A stretch of DNA of 64,000 nucleotides from SIG607 sp045605385 (GCA_045605385.1 JAZUPW010000002.1:1-64000); one strand, 5' to 3'; numbered from the stretch's first letter, positions 43,777 to 52,210 are shown. Numbers and translations are program-made. Notes: a model not told the origin generated them from the sequence alone.

Positions 43777-43805
43777 TTGACAATTTTTAAATATAAATTT
43801 ATAAT
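43777..43805 (+). promoter_or_regulatory. Sigma-A promoter of the marR-ABC operon
   Basis: TTGACA (43777-43782) and TATAAT (43800-43805) are perfect and 17 bp apart. Confidence 0.85.
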
Positions 43806-43841
43806 AGTTGCATACACAACAGTTGCGTATGCAACTATTAT
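43801..43841. promoter_or_regulatory. Tandem MarR operators
   Basis: Two 14-bp palindromes, GTTGCATACACAAC (43807-43820) and GTTGCGTATGCAAC (43822-43835), lie one base apart within a perfect 15-bp inverted repeat (ATAATAGTTGCATAC at 43801, its complement at 43827). They begin right after the -10 hexamer, a place that would block transcription when the MarR protein is bound. Confidence 0.7.
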
Positions 43842-43860
43842 TTTTTTTGGAGAAAACAAA

Positions 43861-44295
43861 ATGATAAAAATAATGAAAACCTTAAACAATATAAGCCGCG
43901 CGCAGTCGGTATTCAGAGCAGAAAAACTTAAAGACGTTTGCCCTACCCACCACTCATTTATTCTTGCTATATGCAAAAATGCAGGTAAACCTCAGGAAGA
44001 AATTGCCAAGGAATTATGCCTTAACAAAAGCACTGTTGCAAGAGCGCTTACTCAGCTTGAAGAAAAAAATCTTATAATAAGAAAAGCAAATAAAGAAGAT
44101 AAACGGCAAATTCTTGTGTATCCAACCGAAGAATTATTGGCTATACTTCCAAAAGTGCGTGAGATATCTAAAGAGTTCAACACTTTAATACTAAACGGTA
44201 TACGTGAAGAAGAATTAGCCGTATTTTATTCTGTGCTTTCAAGAATAGAAGCAACCGCTAAACAGATAGCCATAAAAAGCGAGGACACACAATGA
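43861..44295 (+). CDS. MarR-family repressor
   Basis: This protein of 144 residues has the MarR winged helix: HSFILAICKNAGKPQEEIAKELCLNKSTVARALTQLEEKNLIIR near 37-80, followed by the wing KEDKRQILVYPT. MarR proteins act as dimers and release DNA when a drug or phenolic compound binds. ATG 43861 has GGAG 8 nt upstream and is preferred to earlier codons that lie within the operators. The stop overlaps the next gene (ATGA), so repressor and exporter are co-expressed and probably autoregulated through the tandem operators. Confidence 0.9.
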   Translation: MIKIMKTLNNISRAQSVFRAEKLKDVCPTHHSFILAICKNAGKPQEEIAKELCLNKSTVARALTQLEEKNLIIRKANKEDKRQILVYPTEELLAILPKVREISKEFNTLILNGIREEELAVFYSVLSRIEATAKQIAIKSEDTQ

Positions 44296-46004
44296 AGCAT
44301 ATACTTTTATATTTAAAGCCGTTTAAAAAACGAATGGCAATTGGTTTTTCCATAAAAGTAACGGGTACTCTTGCCGAACTTGTTTTGCCTATGTTACTTT
44401 CTTTTATTCTTGAAAACGTAATAAAAAGAGAAAGCGTTTCGCAAATTATTATTTACGGCGCAGTTATGGTTTTATTTGGTATTATTGCCTGTGTTTGTAA
44501 CATAACCGCAAACCGAATGGCGGCAAAGGTAACAAGCGATTTTTCAAAGGAAATGCGAAAAGATTTATTCAGCAAAACGCTGTATCTTTCGGCAAAAGAT
44601 ACCGACCGTTTTACGGTGCCTTCGTTGGAATCAAGAATTACTACCGATACATATAACGTACACAATTTTATTGGTATGATGCAGCGTATGGGCGTAAGAG
44701 CGCCGATTCTTCTTATAGGCGGAATTACCGTAACGCTTATAATGGATAAACTGCTCTCACTTGTTATGATAGCAACACTTCCCATTATATTTTTTACGGT
44801 TTACAGCGTTTCAAAAAAAGGTGTACCGCTTTACGTTACTGTTCAGAAGTCGGTAGACAATATGGTAAGAATTGTAAGAGAAGACATTGTGGGAATAAGG
44901 GTTATTAAGGCGCTTTCTAAAAACCGTTACGAAAACGAGCGCTTTGACATTGCTAATAAACAGTTATCGCACAATGAACGAAAAGCCGGTATAATAATGA
45001 GCAGTGTTAACCCTATTATGACACTTCTTATGAATTCGGGAATTGCCGCCGTTGTGGCAGTTGCGGCTGTAAGCGTTTCTAAAGGTATTTCTTCTTCCGC
45101 TACCGTAATTGCTTTTATGCAGTATTTTACACTTATATCTATGGCTATGATGTCGCTTTCCCGTATGTTTGTTATGTATACCAAATGCGCCGCTTCGGCT
45201 TCGCGCATAAGCGAAGTTTTAAAAACCGATGATACGTTTTTCGTTGAAGATAACAATGCCGAAAGTAAAAATTTTCTTGAATTTAAAAACGTAAGTTTTT
45301 CTTACCTTGGCAAAAAAGAAAACTTAAGCGATATAAGTTTTAATATGCAAAAAGGCGAAAGACTTGGTATTATAGGCGCAACGGGAAGTGGAAAAACAAC
45401 AATTATAAAACTGCTTTTGCGGTTTTATGAAGCCGATAAAGGCGAAATAATTATTAACGGCAAAAGCATTACTTCTTACTCAAGAGAAGAACTTACTTCG
45501 CTTTTCGGCACAGCGCTTCAAAACGACTTTATATATGCCGACACCATTGAAGAAAACGTAAAATTCGGCAGAGATATAGAAAAAGAAATGATTGAAGCGG
45601 CAACCAAAACCGCGCAGGCATATAACTTTATAACCGAAAACGGCAAGGGTTTTGATTATATGCTTTCTTCAAAAGGCACAAACGTTTCGGGAGGACAAAG
45701 ACAGCGCCTTTTAATTGCAAGAGCCATTGCCGATAACCCCGAAATACTTATTTTAGACGATTCATCTTCTGCGCTTGATTACAAAACCGACGCGTCCCTT
45801 CGCAAGGCCTTAGACGAAAACCTTAAAAACACCACCGTAATTACGGTGGCTCAGCGCGTTAGTTCGGTTAAAAACTGCGACCTTATATTAGTATTGGAGC
45901 ATGGAAAAATTATAGGCAAAGGCACTCATGAATATTTGCTTGAAAACTGTAAGGAATATAAAGAAATAAGCGATTCTCAGATGGGAGGTGCTTTTGTTGA
46001 ATAA
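44292..46004 (+). CDS. ABC exporter half with degenerate ATPase site (heterodimer subunit 1)
   Basis: This protein of 570 residues has six membrane helices and an ATPase domain. Walker A is GATGSGKTT and the signature NVSGGQRQR, both intact. Two catalytic features are altered: Walker B reads ILILDDSSSALD, with Asp in place of catalytic Glu, and the switch is VAQRVSS, with Gln for His. These changes mark the non-hydrolysing chain of heterodimeric exporters such as TM287/288 or BmrCD. It overlaps marR by 4 bp and the second ABC gene by 8 bp. Export of drugs is likely from the MarR link but not proven. Confidence 0.9.
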   Translation: MKHILLYLKPFKKRMAIGFSIKVTGTLAELVLPMLLSFILENVIKRESVSQIIIYGAVMVLFGIIACVCNITANRMAAKVTSDFSKEMRKDLFSKTLYLSAKDTDRFTVPSLESRITTDTYNVHNFIGMMQRMGVRAPILLIGGITVTLIMDKLLSLVMIATLPIIFFTVYSVSKKGVPLYVTVQKSVDNMVRIVREDIVGIRVIKALSKNRYENERFDIANKQLSHNERKAGIIMSSVNPIMTLLMNSGIAAVVAVAAVSVSKGISSSATVIAFMQYFTLISMAMMSLSRMFVMYTKCAASASRISEVLKTDDTFFVEDNNAESKNFLEFKNVSFSYLGKKENLSDISFNMQKGERLGIIGATGSGKTTIIKLLLRFYEADKGEIIINGKSITSYSREELTSLFGTALQNDFIYADTIEENVKFGRDIEKEMIEAATKTAQAYNFITENGKGFDYMLSSKGTNVSGGQRQRLLIARAIADNPEILILDDSSSALDYKTDASLRKALDENLKNTTVITVAQRVSSVKNCDLILVLEHGKIIGKGTHEYLLENCKEYKEISDSQMGGAFVE

Positions 46005-47796
46005 TACCGATAATAAATCCGCAAAAAAACGGGGCAAAGGTAAAATTATGCTTCGCCTTGGTTCTTACGTATTAAAACAATGGCACTTGTTTATTCCCGC
46101 TGTGCTTTTTACTCTGCTTTCTAACCAACTTTCTTTGCTTGGCCCAAAATATTCGGGCGCGGCAATAGATGCTATTGAAGCAGTAGGCGGTGTAAACTTT
46201 TCGCTAGTAAAAGAAAACGTTATAAAAATGATGCTGTGCTACGTTGTATCTGCCCTGCTATCCTACGTACTTGCAGTAATTATGATACATTTAAGCCAAC
46301 GTATAATTTACCGTATGCGAAAACAGGTTTTTGAAAAACTTAACACCTTACCCGTTAACTATTTCGACACCCATCAGGCGGGTGATATTATAAGCCATAT
46401 TTCTTATGATATAGACACCATAAACAGTACGCTTTCACACGACCTTGTACAGGTTATGACCAGCCTTTATACGGTTATAGGTTCGCTCATTTTTATGTGG
46501 CGTATTTCCAAACCTATGATACTTATATTTATTTTTACCGTTCCCGTTTCTATTCTTTTTACAAAATACCGTTCTAAAAAGGTGCGGCCGTTATTCAGCG
46601 CTCGTTCTAAAAAATACGGCGAACTTAACGGTTATGCCGAAGAAATGCTTTCGGGTTCGGCGGCAATAAGAGCATACGGCAGACAAGACGTTATCTCCGA
46701 GCGTTTTAACAAGTACAATTTCGATGCTATGGATGCCTACTATAAAGCAGAATATAATGCCGCGTTGCTTTTCCCAAGCATTAACCTTATAAATAATATT
46801 TCTATTGCTTTGGTTGCTATTTTCGGCGGTATACTTTATATGTATTCACAAAACGGCGCCGTGGCTGTTGGTTCTGCATTCTTTATAACACTTGGCGGTG
46901 TTGCGCAGTTTGTTCAGTATTCAAGAAAATTCGCAGGACCGATAAACGAATTTTCAAATATTCTGCACGAATTCCAATCGGCGTTTTCTGCGGCTGAGCG
47001 TGTGTTCGCCGTGCTTGATGAACCGTCCGAGCCAGCCGATGCGACTGATTCGGTTGCTATTGACAGCGTAAAGGGCAACATTGATATAAATAACGTAAGT
47101 TTTCATTACGTTGCCGAAAAGCCTATACTTAAAAACATAAGTTTTTCCGCAAAGGAAGGTCAGACTATAGCCATAGTTGGCCCTACAGGAGCAGGAAAAA
47201 CAACAATAATAAATCTTTTAATGCGTTTTTACGACGTTACAAGCGGAGAAATAAAAATGGACGGTTTATCTACGCTTAAAATAAAGCGCGAAGATTTAAG
47301 AAAAGCATATACTATGGTTCTGCAAGACACCTGGCTGTTTTGCGGCAGTGTTTACGACAATATTGCTTACGGCAGAGAAAACGCTACCCTTGAGGAAGTA
47401 AAGGCGGCGGCAAAGGCGGCAAAAATAGATACCTTTATAGAAAGTCTGCCCGATGGCTATAACACAATTCTTTCCGATGACGGCGTAAACATTTCAAAAG
47501 GACAAAAACAACTTATTACTATTGCCCGCGCCATGCTTTCAAATGCGCCTATGCTTATTTTAGACGAAGCTACCTCTAACGTAGACTCGCGTACCGAAAT
47601 TCAAATACAGCAGGCTATGAACGAACTGATGCGCGGCAGAACCTGTTTTGTAATTGCCCACCGACTTTCCACAATACAAAATGCCGATACAATTATTGTT
47701 ATTCACGACGGCAAAATTACCGAACAAGGTAATCACAACACCCTTTTAAAGGCTGGTGGATTCTACAGTACATTATATAATTCACAGTTTTCGTAA
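45997..47796 (+). CDS. ABC exporter half with altered signature (heterodimer subunit 2)
   Basis: This protein of about 599 residues is the partner exporter chain. Walker A is GPTGAGKTT, Walker B MLILDEATSNVD with the catalytic Glu, and switch AHRLST; its ABC signature is NISKGQKQL instead of LSGGQ. An altered signature here plus the Asp in its partner produce one degenerate and one active site, as in characterised heterodimers. The likely start is TTG 45997, with GGGAGG 8 nt upstream and overlap with the previous stop; ATG 46048 is the alternative. Confidence 0.88.
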   Translation: MNNTDNKSAKKRGKGKIMLRLGSYVLKQWHLFIPAVLFTLLSNQLSLLGPKYSGAAIDAIEAVGGVNFSLVKENVIKMMLCYVVSALLSYVLAVIMIHLSQRIIYRMRKQVFEKLNTLPVNYFDTHQAGDIISHISYDIDTINSTLSHDLVQVMTSLYTVIGSLIFMWRISKPMILIFIFTVPVSILFTKYRSKKVRPLFSARSKKYGELNGYAEEMLSGSAAIRAYGRQDVISERFNKYNFDAMDAYYKAEYNAALLFPSINLINNISIALVAIFGGILYMYSQNGAVAVGSAFFITLGGVAQFVQYSRKFAGPINEFSNILHEFQSAFSAAERVFAVLDEPSEPADATDSVAIDSVKGNIDINNVSFHYVAEKPILKNISFSAKEGQTIAIVGPTGAGKTTIINLLMRFYDVTSGEIKMDGLSTLKIKREDLRKAYTMVLQDTWLFCGSVYDNIAYGRENATLEEVKAAAKAAKIDTFIESLPDGYNTILSDDGVNISKGQKQLITIARAMLSNAPMLILDEATSNVDSRTEIQIQQAMNELMRGRTCFVIAHRLSTIQNADTIIVIHDGKITEQGNHNTLLKAGGFYSTLYNSQFS

Positions 47797-47800
47797 CGTC

Positions 47801-47832
47801 TTTTAAGCAATAGTTTAACAATTTGCTTAAAA
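47801..47832 (+). terminator. Weak hairpin after the ABC operon
   Basis: TTTTAAGCAA pairs with TTGCTTAAAA just after the stop, but no T-run follows, so termination is uncertain. Confidence 0.35.
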
Positions 47833-47855
47833 ATATATAATTTTCATTTTTTTAC

Positions 47856-47884
47856 TTGAAAAAGTGTTAATTATATAATATAAT
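47856..47884 (+). promoter_or_regulatory. Sigma-A promoter of pckA
   Basis: TTGAAA and TATAAT are separated by 17 bp. A leader of about 90 nt precedes the coding region. Confidence 0.7.
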
Positions 47885-47980
47885 GATAACAATAATGGGG
47901 GAATATGGTGTTCTGATATTTTCTCCTGTTAACTTGGCAAATTATTTTCAATATAAAATATTTAGAAAGAGGTAACAACT

Positions 47981-49585
47981 ATGAAAAATTTAGACCTTGG
48001 CAAATACGGCATAAGCGGCGTTAAAGAAATTATTCATAACCCGTCTTTTGAAGAGTTATTTGTAGCAGAAACAGATCCTTCTCTCGAAGGCTTCGAAAAG
48101 GGTCAGGTAACCGAACTCGGCGCTGTTAACGTTATGACAGGTATCTACACAGGACGTTCTCCTAAAGACAAGTTCATCGTTATGGATGAAAACTCTAAAG
48201 ACACCGTTTGGTGGACAAGTGATGAATTCAAGAACGATAACCACCCCTGCAGTGAAGAATCCTGGAAAGCATTAAAGGATATCGCTGTTAAAGAATTATC
48301 CGATAAGAAACTTTACGTAATGGACGTTTTCTGCGGCGCTAATGCAGACTCCAGAATGTCTATCCGTTTCATTATGGAAGTTGCTTGGCAGGCTCACTTT
48401 GTAAAGAATATGTTTATAAACCCCACAGCAGAAGAACTTGAAAACTTTGAACCCGACTTTGTTTGCTACAACGCTTCCAAAGCAAAGGTTGAAAACTTCA
48501 AGGAATTAGGTCTCAATTCTGAAACCGCTTCTGTTTTCAATATCACTTCCCGTGAACAGGTTATCCTTAATACCTGGTACGGCGGTGAAATGAAAAAGGG
48601 TATGTTCTCTATGATGAACTACTATTTACCTCTTGCAGGTATGGCTTCTATGCACTGCTCTGCAAATACCGATATGAACGGCGAAAACACCGCATTATTC
48701 TTCGGTCTTTCGGGTACAGGTAAAACAACACTTTCTACCGATCCTAAGCGTCTTCTTATTGGTGACGACGAACACGGTTGGGACGATAAGGGCGTATTCA
48801 ACTTCGAAGGCGGCTGCTATGCTAAGGTTATCAACCTTGATAAAGAAAGCGAACCCGACATCTATGCTGCTATCCGTCGCAACGCTTTACTTGAAAACGT
48901 TACCGTTGATGAAAACGGCGTATGCGATTTCGCAGATGATTCCGTAACCGAAAACACCCGCGTTTCCTACCCCATTGATCACATTGAAAAGATCGTTCGT
49001 CCTGTATCTGCTGCTCCTGATGCTAAGAACGTTATCTTCCTTTCTGCCGATGCTTTCGGCGTATTGCCCCCTGTTTCCATTCTTTCTCCCGAACAGGCTC
49101 AGTACTACTTCCTTTCGGGCTTTACTTCTAAACTTGCAGGTACAGAGCGCGGCATTACCGAGCCTACACCTACCTTCTCTGCTTGTTTCGGTCAGGCTTT
49201 CTTAGAGCTTCACCCCACAAAGTATGCTGAAGAATTAGTTAAGAAGATGGAAAAGAGCGGCGCTAAGGCTTACCTTGTAAACACAGGTTGGAACGGCACA
49301 GGCAAACGTATCTCTATTAAAGATACCCGCGGCATTATTGATGCTATATTAGACGGTTCTATCTTAAAGGCTGAAACCAAGACTATTCCTTACTTCAACC
49401 TTGAAGTTCCTACCGCACTTCCCGGTGTTGATTCAGGAATCCTTGATCCTCGCGACACCTATGCAAACGCTGAAGAGTGGAATGAAAAGGCAAAAGACCT
49501 TGCAGGCCGCTTCGTTAAGAACTTTGATAAGTACACAGGCAACGACGCAGGCAAAGCACTTGTTAAAGCAGGTCCTGAACTTTAA
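47981..49585 (+). CDS. pckA: Phosphoenolpyruvate carboxykinase (ATP)
   Basis: The enzyme (534 residues) interconverts oxaloacetate and PEP with ATP/ADP. The P-loop GLSGTGKTTLSTDP is near residue 243, the metal-binding site includes GDDEHGWDDKGVFNFEGGC near 263, and the substrate loop TGIYTGRSPKDKF near 50 matches the ATP-type family. Codon choice differs visibly from neighbours (many TTC, AAC, GCT, CGT), as in strongly expressed genes. In anaerobes it often runs toward oxaloacetate, fixing CO2 during fermentation. It has its own promoter, AGAGGT ribosome site and terminator. Confidence 0.96.
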   Translation: MKNLDLGKYGISGVKEIIHNPSFEELFVAETDPSLEGFEKGQVTELGAVNVMTGIYTGRSPKDKFIVMDENSKDTVWWTSDEFKNDNHPCSEESWKALKDIAVKELSDKKLYVMDVFCGANADSRMSIRFIMEVAWQAHFVKNMFINPTAEELENFEPDFVCYNASKAKVENFKELGLNSETASVFNITSREQVILNTWYGGEMKKGMFSMMNYYLPLAGMASMHCSANTDMNGENTALFFGLSGTGKTTLSTDPKRLLIGDDEHGWDDKGVFNFEGGCYAKVINLDKESEPDIYAAIRRNALLENVTVDENGVCDFADDSVTENTRVSYPIDHIEKIVRPVSAAPDAKNVIFLSADAFGVLPPVSILSPEQAQYYFLSGFTSKLAGTERGITEPTPTFSACFGQAFLELHPTKYAEELVKKMEKSGAKAYLVNTGWNGTGKRISIKDTRGIIDAILDGSILKAETKTIPYFNLEVPTALPGVDSGILDPRDTYANAEEWNEKAKDLAGRFVKNFDKYTGNDAGKALVKAGPEL

Positions 49586-49599
49586 TTCAATATTCAAAT

Positions 49600-49633
49600 A
49601 AAAAACTTTCGGTTAATAGCCGAAAGTTTTTTT
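49600..49633 (+). terminator. Terminator of pckA
   Basis: AAAAACTTTCGG pairs with CCGAAAGTTTTTT, then a T-run. Confidence 0.9.
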
Positions 49634-49663
49634 ATTTTCACCGCCAAATTATGACAAATTTTG

Positions 49664-49702
49664 ATAGACTATATATAGTATATCGTATAATATATAGTCT
49701 AT
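49664..49702. repeat. Long AT-rich palindrome between pckA and the XRE gene
   Basis: ATAGACTATATAT (49664-49676) is the exact reverse complement of ATATATAGTCTAT (49690-49702). A TATAAT lies in the centre/right arm. It could be an operator or a promoter for the hairpin transcript that follows. Confidence 0.6.
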
Positions 49703-49705
49703 AAT

Positions 49706-49741
49706 CTCCCAACAAAAACTATAAAATGTTTTTGTTGGGAG
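49706..49741 (+). ncRNA. Possible small transcript: 14-bp hairpin then terminator
   Basis: CTCCCAACAAAAAC pairs perfectly with GTTTTTGTTGGGAG through an 8-nt loop. About 40 nt later comes a second terminator-like hairpin (49783-49818). Together with the palindrome and TATAAT upstream they outline a transcript of roughly 110 nt. The 3' arm of the hairpin also holds GGGAG, 7 nt before a six-codon frame (49749-49769), so the hairpin could hide a ribosome site. Unproven. Confidence 0.35.
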
Positions 49742-49782
49742 TGATAACATGAATTTTTTAAAAATTTAGAACAGGAAATAAA

Positions 49783-49818
49783 ATGAAAAGCTTTCGGCGT
49801 AAAAACCGAAAGCTTTTT
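49783..49818. terminator. Terminator hairpin upstream of the XRE gene end
   Basis: AAAAGCTTTCGG pairs with CCGAAAGCTTTT; T-runs on both strands allow it to serve the minus-strand XRE gene and any plus-strand transcript. Confidence 0.75.
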
Positions 49819-49880
49819 TATATCTTCGCTTGTTAACTTTTGTGGATATTTTTTGCCTATAATTTTACATTATATAAACA

Positions 49881-50150
49881 TTATTTTATTTTAAAATCAT
49901 CGCCATCGCCACAAAGCCATTCCATAGAAACGCCCAAGGCTTTCGCAAGCATCTTTAATTCAGCATCACAGACGTGGCGCTGATTTTTTTCTATGCGCGA
50001 AATCATAAGACCCGTAAGATTTTCCATTCCCATTAATTGCACACGACAAGCAAGGTCTTCTTGTGTAATAGGCGGCTTTTGCAACGCTCTACCAAGACGA
50101 ATTCTATCTGCACAAATATTACCCTTTATTGCAAACAACGATTTTGCCAT
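49881..50150 (-). CDS. Small XRE-like helix-turn-helix protein
   Basis: This protein of 89 residues is almost all one DNA-binding domain: RIRLGRALQKPPITQEDLACRVQLMGMENLTGLMISRIEKNQRHVCDAELKMLAKALGVSMEWLCGDG. It matches the Cro/CI fold with an insertion between helices 2 and 3. Such short regulators often control themselves or a neighbour. The divergent SLOG gene at 50278 is a possible target. Target and signal are unknown. Confidence 0.8.
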   Translation of the reverse strand: MAKSLFAIKGNICADRIRLGRALQKPPITQEDLACRVQLMGMENLTGLMISRIEKNQRHVCDAELKMLAKALGVSMEWLCGDGDDFKIK

Positions 50151-50277
50151 CTCTTTACTCCAATTAATTATCTTCTTTAAATAAATTTTATCATTTATAT
50201 TGATTTTATTCTAAAAAAAGATATAATGTTGGTGTGGGACGATAATTTTTATCTCGTTAAGATAATGAGGTGCTTTT

Positions 50278-50712
50278 ATGATAGTAACTTTTTTTGGACA
50301 TAGAGAAATTTACGAAAAATATGATGAAAAACTTCTTTTTACAATAGAAAATTTAATAATAAATTACGGTGACGATACGTTTTATGTTGGACATCAAAGT
50401 GATTTTGATGCCACAGCATATAGAATATTAAAAAATCTAAAAGAAAAATATTCCTTTTTAAAATTTTCTATTGTTTTGGCGTATTTTCCCAAAAACAAAC
50501 CTACTTATGAATTCTTCGATTATGCCGATGCTTTTTCCCCAGAAGTCCTTGATAATACGTTTTCAAAATATGCAATAGATAAACGAAATAAATGGATGGT
50601 TGATATTTCTGATATTGTTATAACCTTTGTTAAGAGAAATTACGGTGGTGCAGCAAAATTCAAAGAATATGCCCAATATAAGAATAAAACAGTAATAAAT
50701 ATAGCAGATTGA
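50278..50712 (+). CDS. SLOG-type nucleotide-binding protein (DUF1273-like)
   Basis: This protein of 144 residues begins MIVTFFGHREI, the GHR signature of small SLOG/DUF1273 proteins. A glycine-rich VGHQSDFDATAYRILKNLKE near 39 and SDIVITFVKRNYGGAAKF near 115 form the expected Rossmann-like ligand pocket. SLOG domains bind nucleotide-derived ligands and occur in phage defence and in housekeeping proteins; here there is no obvious effector gene beside it. The exact role is unknown. Confidence 0.75.
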   Translation: MIVTFFGHREIYEKYDEKLLFTIENLIINYGDDTFYVGHQSDFDATAYRILKNLKEKYSFLKFSIVLAYFPKNKPTYEFFDYADAFSPEVLDNTFSKYAIDKRNKWMVDISDIVITFVKRNYGGAAKFKEYAQYKNKTVINIAD

Positions 50713-50733
50713 AAAACATCCGCTATATTTTTA
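50697..50733 (+). terminator. Terminator overlapping the SLOG stop codon
   Basis: AAATATAGC pairs with GCTATATTT and is followed by TTTAT. The left arm lies in the last codons of the gene. Confidence 0.5.
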
Positions 50734-50752
50734 TAAAGCCTTGCTAAACTGC

Positions 50753-50776
50753 TTCGGCTGTAAAGCTCAAGCCGAA
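50753..50776. repeat. Short inverted repeats between SLOG and HTH-Fic genes
   Basis: TTCGGCT pairs with AGCCGAA, and a second small hairpin (TTTGCCG/CGGCAAA) lies about 30 bp further on. No gene is seen in this 200-bp interval; the hairpins may be weak terminators or binding sites. Confidence 0.35.
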
Positions 50777-50854
50777 TTTACACCTTTTTGAAGCAGATAA
50801 AGAATAAATTTGCCGTTATCGGCAAAAATATAACCGAGCGGTGTTTTTGTTTAA

Positions 50855-50883
50855 TTGACTTTTTGCCGATAATGTGCTATACT
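50855..50883 (+). promoter_or_regulatory. Sigma-A promoter of the HTH-Fic gene
   Basis: TTGACT and TATACT are separated by 17 bp; a GGAGG ribosome site and ATG follow at 50911. Confidence 0.65.
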
Positions 50884-50910
50884 ATCAACAGTAAATTCGG
50901 AGGCTTAAAT

Positions 50911-51816
50911 ATGAAATATTTATCTGTTAAAGAGGTTGCTTTACTTTGGAATACATCCGAGCGTAGCGTTCGGAATTATTGTGCTGCAGGTCGCGTCGAC
51001 GGTGCTTTCCTTACCGGCAAAACCTGGAATATCCCCGAAAACGCCGAGAAGCCCGAAAGAAGTAATAAGAGCAATCCCGCACCGCAGACATTACTTGATG
51101 TTTTGCAAGAGGAAAAGCGCAGTCAGATCCACGGCGGAATTTATCATAAAATACAGATTGAACTGACCTATAACTCCAATCACATCGAAGGTAGCCGCCT
51201 TACCCACGATCAGACACGCTACATCTTTGAAACTAACACTATTGGCATAACTGATGAGGGTGTGCGTGTTGACGATATTATTGAAACCGCTACCCACTTC
51301 CGTTGTATTGATGAAATTATTGAGAGTGCAAAATCGCAGTTAAGCGAAAAGTTTATTAAACATCTGCATTTTATTCTCAAGACCGGAACAAGCGATGCTA
51401 AAAAGGATTGGTTTGCCGTTGGTGATTATAAAAAATTGCCTAACGAAGTCGGTGGTAGAGAAACCACCATGCCCGAAGATGTATCGACAGAAATGAAAAA
51501 ACTTCTTGCTAATTATAACAGCAAAGAAAATGTAACACTCCACGATATTATTGAGTTTCATGTGCAGTTTGAGCGTATCCATCCGTTCCAAGACGGAAAC
51601 GGCCGTGTTGGCAGGCTCATTATGTTCAAAGAATGTTTAAAGCACAACATTGTACCGTTTATCATTGAAGATAAAATCAAAATGTTCTACTATCGCGGAC
51701 TAAAAGAATGGAATCAGGAAAAGGGTTATCTTACTGATACCTGCCTTTCCGCGCAGGATATATTTAAAACTTATTTAGATTATTTTAGAATAGCCTATTT
51801 AAAACAGGAAATTTAA
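50911..51816 (+). CDS. Fic-domain protein with N-terminal helix-turn-helix
   Basis: This protein of 301 residues has a MerR/excisionase-like DNA-binding domain at 1-50 (YLSVKEVALLWNTSERSVRNYCAAGRV) and a Fic core with HPFQDGNGRVGRL near residues 223-235. The catalytic histidine and phosphate loop are intact, so transfer of AMP or another group to protein is possible. SNHIEG near residue 91 fits the inhibitory [S/T]xxxE[G/N] helix of class-II Fic proteins, meaning the enzyme restrains itself without a separate antitoxin. ATG 50911 has GGAGG upstream. It could regulate its own gene by the HTH. The target protein is unknown. Confidence 0.85.
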   Translation: MKYLSVKEVALLWNTSERSVRNYCAAGRVDGAFLTGKTWNIPENAEKPERSNKSNPAPQTLLDVLQEEKRSQIHGGIYHKIQIELTYNSNHIEGSRLTHDQTRYIFETNTIGITDEGVRVDDIIETATHFRCIDEIIESAKSQLSEKFIKHLHFILKTGTSDAKKDWFAVGDYKKLPNEVGGRETTMPEDVSTEMKKLLANYNSKENVTLHDIIEFHVQFERIHPFQDGNGRVGRLIMFKECLKHNIVPFIIEDKIKMFYYRGLKEWNQEKGYLTDTCLSAQDIFKTYLDYFRIAYLKQEI

Positions 51817-51885
51817 TAAAAAACGTTCACTTAGGGAGAGGCGCACTTCGCAATAACAACATCCAAATGCTTTTTTTACTATTTA

Positions 51886-51915
51886 ACATAATTTTTCATT
51901 TCTTTTCATACAATT
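51886..51915 (+). promoter_or_regulatory. Sigma-E-type sporulation promoter of spoIIID
   Basis: ACATAAT and CATACAATT are separated by 14 bp, matching the mother-cell sigma-E pattern (ATATT-like -35, CATACAAT -10). In Bacillus spoIIID is transcribed by sigma-E. Confidence 0.65.
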
Positions 51916-51943
51916 AACTAAGTCCTTTTGGGGAGATGGTTGT

Positions 51944-52198
51944 ATGAAAACAAATGTAAAGGACCGCGCGGTTGTTTTGGGCAGATTTATAACCGAAACG
52001 GGCGCTACGGTACGCCTTGCCGCAAAGGTTTACGGCATTAGCAAATCTACCGTACATAAAGACGTTACCGTAAGGCTGAAGTCAGAGGATGCCACTTTGT
52101 ATGAAGCGGTAAGGTGTGTGCTTGATAAGAACAAAGAAGAACGCCATATAAGGGGCGGAATTGCCACAAAAGAAAAATATCTTGCTAAAAAAAGATAA
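51944..52198 (+). CDS. spoIIID: Stage III sporulation transcription factor SpoIIID
   Basis: This DNA-binding protein of 84 residues controls many mother-cell genes during endospore formation. The core VLGRFITETGATVRLAAKVYGISKSTVHKDVTVRLK carries the helix-turn-helix (AAKVYGISKSTVHKDV), and the C-terminal RHIRGGIATKEKYLAKK is the basic helix that adds DNA contacts. Length and order match Bacillus SpoIIID. It has GGGGAGA before the start, a sigma-E-like promoter and a terminator. Confidence 0.95.
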   Translation: MKTNVKDRAVVLGRFITETGATVRLAAKVYGISKSTVHKDVTVRLKSEDATLYEAVRCVLDKNKEERHIRGGIATKEKYLAKKR

Positions 52199-52210
52199 CT
52201 TAAGGAAACG

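Noticed and set aside
43801..43841. Intrinsic terminator with T-run before marR
   Set aside because: The 15-bp inverted repeat is followed by eight T, but the promoter -10 is at 43800-43805, so transcription would begin inside the left arm and the full stem could not form in RNA. Operators are a better reading.
49749..49836. Two tiny frames (6 and 17 codons) near the palindrome
   Set aside because: They have possible ribosome sites but the second covers a terminator stem; too short to support as genes.
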